A DNA stretch of 36,196 bases, taken from assembly GCA_016787125.1 (NCBI GenBank), contig JAEUVM010000027.1, positions 1 through 36,196 of the forward strand, in the 5' to 3' direction. Shown here piece after piece: positions 27,101 to 33,967 of this stretch. Under the pieces are notes generated by a model that saw nothing but the letters and a program-made list of their open reading frames with translations, was not told where the DNA came from and searched no databases. Position numbers and translations under genes: made by a program. How positions within the stretch are numbered: the first letter of the stretch is position 1; each line of letters starts with the position of its first letter. This DNA is from Chitinophagaceae bacterium (lineage in GTDB: Bacteria > Bacteroidota > Bacteroidia > Chitinophagales > Chitinophagaceae).

Positions 27101-30100
27101 TGTTGCGGTCAGCGGGTGTGGATTCAAACCCGGCAAAGCCACCATACAGTTTTAATCCATTGCGGATAAAGAAAGTTTTATCCCTGGCATCAGCCGGTTG
27201 TGCATTATTCAGCAAATCGTAGCCCGGCAGGTAAATACCGGCAGCCACATAGATGGATGAAACAGAAGGACAGTTATTGGCCAGTTGCAGTGCGTCGGCA
27301 AGACTTCTGTATGCGGTGGCCCAGCTTTGCCCGTTTCCGCCGGCTGCTGCATTCAGGTTTACGTACAAAACGGAAGGCGTTGCTGCCGGTACATTTTCGT
27401 ACGCACCTTTATCAACCGTCACCTGCTGCACACGGGCTGCCCCGATGATATCAGTGCTCACACCGGCAGGTATATAAGTATTGTTGCCTGTGTTAATGGC
27501 CGGACTGCATCCCGACAATCGGTAATCACCCATTGTAAATAACGACAATGGCGCCAGTGTATAAAGCGGATTGCTTACAAATAACGGGTTGGCATTGCTG
27601 TTTGCGGTACCTGGATAACCATCCTGTACGGTACAGTATCGCACTGTAACACCAGGGTTGCCCGGTGCGCTGATACCCGAACTGTTTCCATAAATAATAC
27701 TGTTTGAAATTACCGGTGCGGAATTGTTGCTCACAAATAACCCGCCACCTGTTCCGGAATTATTTCCGGCAAAAGTGCAGTTGGTAATAACCGGCGCGGA
27801 ATTGACTTCAATCGCTGCACCGGCGCCGTCGGTGGCTGTATTGCCTGCAAAAAGATCATTGACCAATAGCGGCATGGAATTTTTATAAATACTGATTCCA
27901 CCTCCGGTTCCGGCAGCGTTGCCCACCACACTGCAATTCCGTACAACCAATGCTGAACTGATCAGGCACAAGCCTCCGCCCTGTTTATGAAATACCAGTT
28001 CCCCTTCTGAAACCAGGTTGGCAGCCACATCTGCATTTCCGCCGGTAATAAAAAAGCCATCCAGTTCGGTACTGTTGTCATCACTTACTGAGGTTACGAC
28101 ATGGTATGTATTATCAATGCGGTTGCCGGATACACCGATATCACCACTAAGTGTGGTGCGGTTCAATGCTAAGTTCCGCTGGCTGAAATGAGTTTCGCCG
28201 CCTGCAAAACCGCCAAATACTTTCAGGCCATTGCGCAGGTAAAAGGTCTTTGTTCGTGCATCAGCAGGTGTGGCGGATCCTGTCGGATCGTACACGGGAT
28301 AATATGTATTGGCTGCCACAAACACACTATCTGCATTGTTGCAGTTCCTGGCATATTCCAGTGCTTCGCCGAGTGTTTTAAAGGCGGTGCTCCAGGTAAG
28401 GCCATTGCCCGAAGCAGGTACATTTCCGTCCACATACAGTTTGAATTTACCCAGCACACTTTCATAAGCGCCTATATCAACGGCCGCCTGCTGAATTCTT
28501 GCGACGCCGGTAATATCGGTAGTGGTGCCTGCCGGTACAGCAGCATTATTGCCGGTATTGATAGCCGGGCTGCAGGCTGATACTTTGTAAAAATTGATAT
28601 TGGCGGTAAAAGGCGCTGTGGTATAAGAAGGGCTCAGGTCAAACTGCGGGTTGGCAGTGGAATTGCCGGCGCCTGCTGTTGTATTTTGTAAAATGCAATA
28701 ACTGAAGGCCGGCACAGCAGCCGGTTCGTTGTAAACACCATTGCTGTTATCATAAATGATACTGTTTGTAACAACTGGTGCTGATGCCTGAACATTTGCC
28801 ATACCTCCGCCGGATAGGGCATAATTACCCGCCATGCTTACGTTCACGATCTGTGGTGCAGCAGCATTGGCGTTATACACGCCTCCTCCGAAATTCTCCG
28901 ACCTGTTGCCGGCTATCACACAATTGATAAGTTTGGGCGATGCCGCAGTGTTAAACACACCAGCACCTGCGAAGGAGGCAGCATTGCCCGTGATGATACA
29001 GTTTCTTATACCAGGAAAAGAATAAGCGCTGTATACCCCGCCGCCGCCGTTTCTTTCCACATTGGTGTTTTCGGCAGCCAGCGTACCAATGCCGTTTGCA
29101 TTACCATCTGAAATAATGAATCCGTCCAGGATGGTATTTGTATTATCATACAAAGACATCACCACATGGTAACTATTGTCAAATGCGCCGCCCGGTGAGC
29201 CGAGGTCGCCGCTGAGAATGGTGGGGTTAGCTGCCAGGTTGCGCTGGCTGAGTGCTGTTTCGTTGCCGGCAAAGCCGCCAAATAGTTTATAGCCGCTGCG
29301 CAAATAAAACGTTCTGTCTCTCGGATCGGCAGGTGAAGCATTGCCCGAAGCATCATACTCCGGGTAATAGGTTCCTGCAGCAACGAATATGGTATCTCTT
29401 GTACCGCAGGCAGCAGGCGATTGCAATGCTTCTCCCAGTGTTTTATAAGCGGTATTCCAGCTCAGTCCGTCACCGCTTACAGGCACGGCACCGTTTACAT
29501 AGGTTTTAAAAGAGGGCAGCACCACCGCATTTTCATAAGCGCCTTTGTCCACCACCGTTTGCTGAATTCTTGCAGCACTGAGTAAGTCGGTCGCCAGGTT
29601 GTTGCTGATGGAAGCAGTATTATTTCCGGCATTGAAGTCGGGACTGCAATGCTGCAACCGGTAATCACCCGTAATAAATGGTGCGGTGGTAAAAGAAGGA
29701 CTATTAATAAATAAAGGATTGTTTGTACTGATACTGCTGCCGGTAAATCCTCCTTCTACAGTACTGAATGAAATAACCGGTGTGGAAGCCGCAGTCACAA
29801 AGCTTCCGTTATTACCATAAATAATTGTATTGGTGATAACAGGGTTGGATGCAGCGGCCAGAACAAAAGCACCGCCTGCCACGGCATTGTTTCCTGCAAT
29901 GGTTGAATTAACGATCAGGGGTGAAGAATTTGTTTCACAATTCAATCCGCCGCCATTCGTGGCACTGTTGCCGGTGATAAGACAGTTAAGCACCGTTGGT
30001 GATGAATTGCTGAAACAACTGATGGCCCCGCCATTACCTCCGGTATTACCGGCAAAATGACAATAACGTATAGATGGTGATGAATTGGTAAGTTGAATGC

Positions 30101-33100
30101 CACCACCAAAGTCCCTGCGTATGTTAAACCCTTCCACCGAAACAGTACCTGCACCATTTGCATTACCATCGCGGATGATGAACCCGTCGAGCAGGGTCGT
30201 GTTGCCATCATTTACAGATAACAAAACGTGGTAACAATTATCGGTGCGGTCGCCGGTTGTTCCGATATCGCCACTGAGAATGGTGGGGTTCAATGCAAGG
30301 TTTCGCTGGACTGCGCTGGTTTCCGTTCCGGCAAAACCACCGATTACCCTGAGTGTATTGCGCAGGTAAAAGGTTTTGTTTCTGGGATCGGCAGGACTGT
30401 TATTTCCTGTCGCATCATGTGTTGGGAAATAAGTTCCTTTCGCCACAAAGATGGTATCGATACTGCTGCAGTTCCTGGCGCTTTCCAAAGCCTCACCTAA
30501 TGTTTTGAAAGCAGTGGCCCAACTGAGGCCATCGCCGCTTGCCGCTACGACTGTGTTTACATAAAACCGGGTGGTGGACAACGCCACATTTTCCCAGGCA
30601 CCCATATCCACTACTTCCTGGGCAATCCTCGCATTACCATCAATATCACCGGCTGCAGATACTGCTGTATTTGTTCCGGCATTGATAGATGGGCTGCAAA
30701 ACTGCAAGCGGTAATTGCCGCCGGTAAAAGGCGCCGTGGCCGAAGACGGACTATTGATGAAGGCAGGATGTACTGCAAGATTGCCGGTGCCGGCTGCTGC
30801 TCCCTGCACATTACTGTAATTGATTACCGGCGAAGAGGCAACCGTTACGATACCGCTGCTGTTATCATACACAATGCAATTCACTATTTGCGGAGAAGAA
30901 GAATTGCCGATCACCATACCGCCTCCGGCTATTGCCCGGTTGCCGGCAATGGTGCAATTGCTGATAAGCGGGGAACATGTTCCGTCAATGTTCAGTCCGC
31001 CGCCATCAGCCGCCACATTACCTGTGATACTGCAATTATTAAGTGTGGGAGAAGACTGGTTGTAAATACTTATACCACCACCATTGGCTGATGAAGTGTT
31101 GGCTTTAAAACTGCAATTCAGAATAGCAGGAGAAGAATTTGTGTTTTGCATACCGCCTCCGTAGTTCCGCAATACACTCCATCCTTCCACAAGGATGTTT
31201 CCGGTTCCGTTGGCATTACCACCGGTTACTGTAAATCCATCCAGCACTGCTGTTCCGTTATCACTTACCGAGGTAACCACATGGTAGCAGTTGTCTGTAT
31301 TTACACCTGCTGTACCAATATCTCCGCTGAGGATGGTGGTATTGGCAGTAAGATTTCTTTCAGAAAGACTTTTCTCTGTGCCGGCAAAGCCGCCATAAAT
31401 GCCCAGATTATTCTTTAGTAAAAATGTTTTATCTCTTGGATCGGCAGGTGAAAGGTTACCAAATGGATCCCTGGTGGGATAGTATGTTCCGGCAGCCACA
31501 AAAATACTGTCGGTGCATATTGATGCATCCTGCAAGGCTTCTTCGATGGTTTTGATAGCCGTGGACCAGGTAAGTCCGTCGCCGCTGGCGGCTACGGCAG
31601 CATTTACATATAATGTCCTTACACTTTTTTGCTCGTAAGCCCCTATATCCACAAAATTTTGCAACACACGGGGCGAGCCCTGCAGGTCGAAGTTGACAAC
31701 CTGTGGAAGGCCGAGGTAAAAACCGCTGCCGGCGTTAATGGCCGGGCTGCAGAGCTGAAGCCGGTAATCGCCACCGGTAAATAATCCGGGTGCCGGTGCG
31801 CTGACAAATTCGGGATCAACGTTAAGCACGCCGGGGGCAAAGAAGCCGCCCTGAATGATTGAATTGGTTATTTCCGGGTTTGCGCTAACGAAACGCAGCG
31901 GGCCATTGAAATTATCATTGCCCCAGAAAATACAATCGGATATCACTATGTCATTGTTATTCACATAAAAAATTCCCTGGCTCGCCCCTTGCCCGAAATT
32001 GCCGGAAAAAGTACAGTTTACAAGCATGGCCCTCACCCCACCCTGGATACTCATCGCTGCTCCCTTGTTGTTGGCCCGGTTGCCTGCAATAATACAGTTC
32101 ATAAAGAAGGGAGAAGATAACTGAGCATATACTGCCCCGCCTTCAAATGCTTCGCAATGCTGGAACCTGCAATTGCGGACAACCGGGTTGGCATTTAAAC
32201 ACACAAGGCCTGCGCCGGTGCTGTTCGGCACCTGGAAATTTCCGGCCTCCGTTACCGTTCCGCTTAATGCTGTTCCGCCTGTAATACTAAAACCGTCAAT
32301 GATCGTATTTTCAGTATTGTTCACTGCAAGCAGGATATGATAACGGTTTAATCCGTATAGAACTGTTTCGTTCAATTCAACATTTCGTTGTCCCAGGTAG
32401 GTTTCATTTCCCAGAAAACCACCGAATAGCTTTACTTCACTGTTGAGATAAAATGTTTTCAAATTTTCGTTTACCGGATTCAGGTTGCCTTCTATATCCC
32501 TTTCCGGGCGATAAGTACCTCTTGCCACAAAAATGGTATCAATGTCGCAAAAACGGGCTGCCCGCAAAGCCTCATCAATTGTTTTATAAGCGGAAGCCCA
32601 GCTCCGGCCGTTGCCGCTGGAAGCTACCGAGCCATTTACATAAAAAATTTCCCGGGGAGCCGCCACCGGCTGATACTCTATTGCTCCTATATCAATAGTT
32701 CCTTCCTGTATCCTCGGTTGTCCTTCCACATCCAGCGGAAACCCGGCTGATAACAAGAGATTATCTCCTCCATTCACCGCTTCGCTGCAGGAATTCAGCC
32801 GGTAATCACCACCGGTAAAAGGGGCCAGCTGGTAACGGGGCGCATTTACGAAGTGGTAGGTTTCTGTAAGTGATTGCTCCACTAGGCTGTTGGTAATCTG
32901 CACACTGCCCGACAGGTCATTGCCTTTGTTACCATCCGCAATTGTATTGTTGAGTGTGAGTGATCCTGAAAGATGCCGGATACCACCCGAAATACTGCTG
33001 CCGGTGGTATTGTTTCCTGATATGGTGCAATTGGTTATAACCGCACCACCAGCGGAGTTTATACCGCCGCCATTCTGGGCAATGTTACCGGCAATGATAC

Positions 33101-33794
33101 AGTTGATGATTTGTGACGAACCATTGATGATGCTGACCCCGCCGCCGGAATATCCCTGGTTAGACTGGATTCTGCAGTTGGCTATCGTAACATTTGTATT
33201 ATTCAGATGCAGCCCGCCACCGAGCGAAGTTGCTATAGTGCGGCCTTCCACCACACTGTTATAATTGGGGTCCAGCACCGGGCTTCCTGTTACCAGCCGG
33301 GCATGACCATAGGCTATCGTAAAGCCATCCAGCCTGGTACTGCTGTTATCATTGACGGATATCACCACATGGAAAGAGGCCCCGTATGTGCTGCTGCTTT
33401 CAGAACGTAACAAGGTGAGATTATTTACATTCCGCTGGCCCAGGGATGTTTCATTTCCTGCAAACCCGCCATATACAGCCACACCGTTCTTAAGCACAAA
33501 CGAATAGTCTCTTGCCACCGGTTCAAAAAAGGTCCATCCGGCTGGTTTGGTTGGCCGGTATTCACCCGCCTTCACCCAGACCTGATCGCCTTCCGAAGCT
33601 ATGTCGATTGCTTCCTGAAGGTCCTTTTTGGCGGTAGCCCAGGAAGTGCCTGAACCGGAATTGTCCGGCCTGGCTGCATCCACGTAATAGATTACAGCTT
33701 TTGCAGTTGAATTGAAAAACAACAGACTTGATGCGAAGAAAACATGCATTGCGAATGAACGCAAATTTGCATTGCGGGTGACAGCAGAGTACAT
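24141..33794 (-). CDS. Giant T9SS protein of eight tandem beta-helix (choice-of-anchor Q type) modules
   Basis: A 3217-residue secreted protein. An N-terminal signal peptide (MHVFFASSLLFFNSTAKA begins at residue 16) precedes eight modules of ~345-355 residues. Each opens with YVN....SGNGLSWATAFKT, then GTYYP, a KTF[LY]LR..LK[VI]FGGFAG segment, a YHVVTSVSD..LDGF motif and parallel-beta-helix turns with repeated NCSITGN-type rungs. Each closes with FTGGDYRLQ.CSPAINAGN and IGAYE. These are the marks of choice-of-anchor Q / right-handed beta-helix proteins. A distinct ~250-residue region and a T9SS sorting domain (VIPNPVTGDNI, ~3135-3217) end it. The size suggests a filamentous surface protein. 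No polysaccharide-lyase catalytic residues were assigned, so it may be an adhesin rather than an enzyme. Confidence 0.88.
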   Translation of the reverse strand: MYSAVTRNANLRSFAMHVFFASSLLFFNSTAKAVIYYVDAARPDNSGSGTSWATAKKDLQEAIDIASEGDQVWVKAGEYRPTKPAGWTFFEPVARDYSFVLKNGVAVYGGFAGNETSLGQRNVNNLTLLRSESSSTYGASFHVVISVNDNSSTRLDGFTIAYGHARLVTGSPVLDPNYNSVVEGRTIATSLGGGLHLNNTNVTIANCRIQSNQGYSGGGVSIINGSSQIINCIIAGNIAQNGGGINSAGGAVITNCTISGNNTTGSSISGGIRHLSGSLTLNNTIADGNKGNDLSGSVQITNSLVEQSLTETYHFVNAPRYQLAPFTGGDYRLNSCSEAVNGGDNLLLSAGFPLDVEGQPRIQEGTIDIGAIEYQPVAAPREIFYVNGSVASSGNGRSWASAYKTIDEALRAARFCDIDTIFVARGTYRPERDIEGNLNPVNENLKTFYLNSEVKLFGGFLGNETYLGQRNVELNETVLYGLNRYHILLAVNNTENTIIDGFSITGGTALSGTVTEAGNFQVPNSTGAGLVCLNANPVVRNCRFQHCEAFEGGAVYAQLSSPFFMNCIIAGNRANNKGAAMSIQGGVRAMLVNCTFSGNFGQGASQGIFYVNNNDIVISDCIFWGNDNFNGPLRFVSANPEITNSIIQGGFFAPGVLNVDPEFVSAPAPGLFTGGDYRLQLCSPAINAGSGFYLGLPQVVNFDLQGSPRVLQNFVDIGAYEQKSVRTLYVNAAVAASGDGLTWSTAIKTIEEALQDASICTDSIFVAAGTYYPTRDPFGNLSPADPRDKTFLLKNNLGIYGGFAGTEKSLSERNLTANTTILSGDIGTAGVNTDNCYHVVTSVSDNGTAVLDGFTVTGGNANGTGNILVEGWSVLRNYGGGMQNTNSSPAILNCSFKANTSSANGGGISIYNQSSPTLNNCSITGNVAADGGGLNIDGTCSPLISNCTIAGNRAIAGGGMVIGNSSSPQIVNCIVYDNSSGIVTVASSPVINYSNVQGAAAGTGNLAVHPAFINSPSSATAPFTGGNYRLQFCSPSINAGTNTAVSAAGDIDGNARIAQEVVDMGAWENVALSTTRFYVNTVVAASGDGLSWATAFKTLGEALESARNCSSIDTIFVAKGTYFPTHDATGNNSPADPRNKTFYLRNTLRVIGGFAGTETSAVQRNLALNPTILSGDIGTTGDRTDNCYHVLLSVNDGNTTLLDGFIIRDGNANGAGTVSVEGFNIRRDFGGGIQLTNSSPSIRYCHFAGNTGGNGGAISCFSNSSPTVLNCLITGNSATNGGGLNCETNSSPLIVNSTIAGNNAVAGGAFVLAAASNPVITNTIIYGNNGSFVTAASTPVISFSTVEGGFTGSSISTNNPLFINSPSFTTAPFITGDYRLQHCSPDFNAGNNTASISNNLATDLLSAARIQQTVVDKGAYENAVVLPSFKTYVNGAVPVSGDGLSWNTAYKTLGEALQSPAACGTRDTIFVAAGTYYPEYDASGNASPADPRDRTFYLRSGYKLFGGFAGNETALSQRNLAANPTILSGDLGSPGGAFDNSYHVVMSLYDNTNTILDGFIISDGNANGIGTLAAENTNVERNGGGGVYSAYSFPGIRNCIITGNAASFAGAGVFNTAASPKLINCVIAGNRSENFGGGVYNANAAAPQIVNVSMAGNYALSGGGMANVQASAPVVTNSIIYDNSNGVYNEPAAVPAFSYCILQNTTAGAGNSTANPQFDLSPSYTTAPFTANINFYKVSACSPAINTGNNAAVPAGTTTDITGVARIQQAAVDIGAYESVLGKFKLYVDGNVPASGNGLTWSTAFKTLGEALEYARNCNNADSVFVAANTYYPVYDPTGSATPADARTKTFYLRNGLKVFGGFAGGETHFSQRNLALNRTTLSGDIGVSGNRIDNTYHVVTSVSDDNSTELDGFFITGGNADVAANLVSEGELVFHKQGGGLCLISSALVVRNCSVVGNAAGTGGGISIYKNSMPLLVNDLFAGNTATDGAGAAIEVNSAPVITNCTFAGNNSGTGGGLFVSNNSAPVISNSIIYGNSSGISAPGNPGVTVRYCTVQDGYPGTANSNANPLFVSNPLYTLAPLSLFTMGDYRLSGCSPAINTGNNTYIPAGVSTDIIGAARVQQVTVDKGAYENVPAATPSVLYVNLNAAAGGNGQSWATAYRSLADALQLANNCPSVSSIYVAAGIYLPGYDLLNNAQPADARDKTFFIRNGLKLYGGFAGFESTPADRNMAANISVLSGDLGLQGTVTDNSYHVVTTINDGASTEIDGFTITGGNCNGAGSVNAEATAIARNLGGGIYAAGYAGKITNCIITGNSGVSGAGIFNTASSPAITNCVVAGNKVSNLAGGIYNFNTSSPRIVNSTIAGNSAASAGAGILNEQSSAPIIINSIIYGNSTSIQNVNASSATITYSDVEGGFAGTGNINADPQFLNAPSYTSAPFSNGNFKPGACSPALNSGNNAGVPAGILTDIISQNRIQEGVVNMGAYENTASGLTIYVNAAVPASGNGLNWANAFKTLEEALAYSRVCTGADTILVAQGTYYPTHDPFGNASPADPRDKTFLLNDGVKIFGGFGGFENNFSERNLAGYPVILSGDIGVAGNLSDNTYHVVTSVSDGNTTKLDGLTILYGNANGTGNILVEGWAVLRNYGGGIQLTNSSPAIVNCRVMGNNGVSGGGAASYNNSSPVFTSCIISGNTATAGGAVFSEASSNTFLINSTISGNNATTGGAFRNIGFSNIQVHNSIISGNSSTMVSSSSSPVVSYSIIEGGFTGSNNNTDDPLFLNAPSYTTAPFTVADYRVKPCSPAVNTGVNVFVNPLLYPTDIDGKPRIFESITDRGAYETVGEPFVPVLYESATAATQCNTRTVSGGATRFFDNNCQLLVTVTPSGAAPVNGVVNTCVVTNDLAGSLPLYNGNPYLTRHFDIEPTVGAATATATVKLFYTQAEFDNYNTKKAALYPALPTGPADASGKAALRITQYHGTPTQTPSIPGAYTNPNGILIDPVDSDIVWNGNYWEVSIQVTGFSGFYISTFSGVLPLQILHFSGTHQPGTNLLKWKVDCDNATDGLITLEKSPDGVNFYPVHTVAATGSNCNVLSQFADNDLQQQGHYYRLKITANGGRIIHSQVVMLKEEQNNSSIAVIPNPVTGDNIILQLNGIPAGPFRISITDMTGKVVLVKSENLLPGQQQVSVAVGNIAKGSYQVITADRNGVLRAARILKL
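25260..33690 (-). repeat. Eight tandem ~1.05 kb modules in the giant beta-helix gene
   Basis: The Tyr codon of the YVN/YVD motif opening each module lies near 33,684, 32,640, 31,608, 30,561, 29,499, 28,434, 27,363 and 26,304. The spacings are 1044, 1032, 1047, 1062, 1065, 1071 and 1059 bases. All differences are multiples of three, so the modules stay in frame. Module boundaries were set by the conserved YVN motif and the GAYE end. The last module ends near 25,260. Confidence 0.85.
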
Positions 33795-33852
33795 AGTTGA
33801 TTAGTTATCGTGAAACAAATTCCGTTTCAGGATAATCAATCATGGGGGAAGC

Positions 33853-33860
33853 CAAAAATA
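33853..33860 (-). promoter_or_regulatory. Possible -7 promoter box for the giant beta-helix gene
   Basis: On the minus strand this reads TATTTTTG, an exact match to TAnnTTTG, 58 bases upstream of the ATG at 33794. A TTTA (one mismatch to TTTG) lies 19 bases further upstream, at 33880-33883. The leader between the predicted start and the ATG is about 50 bases, and no structure is obvious in it. Confidence 0.4.
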
Positions 33861-33907
33861 AGGAAAATTTCAATACCCATAAAAATTATTGTTGCGGCGG
33901 CCCCCTG

Positions 33908-33941
33908 AAAAAAAACATCCCGCTTGTAAGGCGGGATGTTT
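33908..33941 (-). terminator. Terminator of the HYR-repeat T9SS gene
   Basis: An 11-base-pair perfect stem: AAACATCCCGC (33913-33923) pairs with GCGGGATGTTT (33931-33941), with a 7-base loop. Read on the minus strand, eight T bases (33908-33915) follow and partly overlap the stem. It lies 26 bases downstream of the stop at 33968, so it separates this gene from the giant beta-helix gene. Confidence 0.88.
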
Positions 33942-33967
33942 GTCACTTACTGGTTATTCTTTTACAC

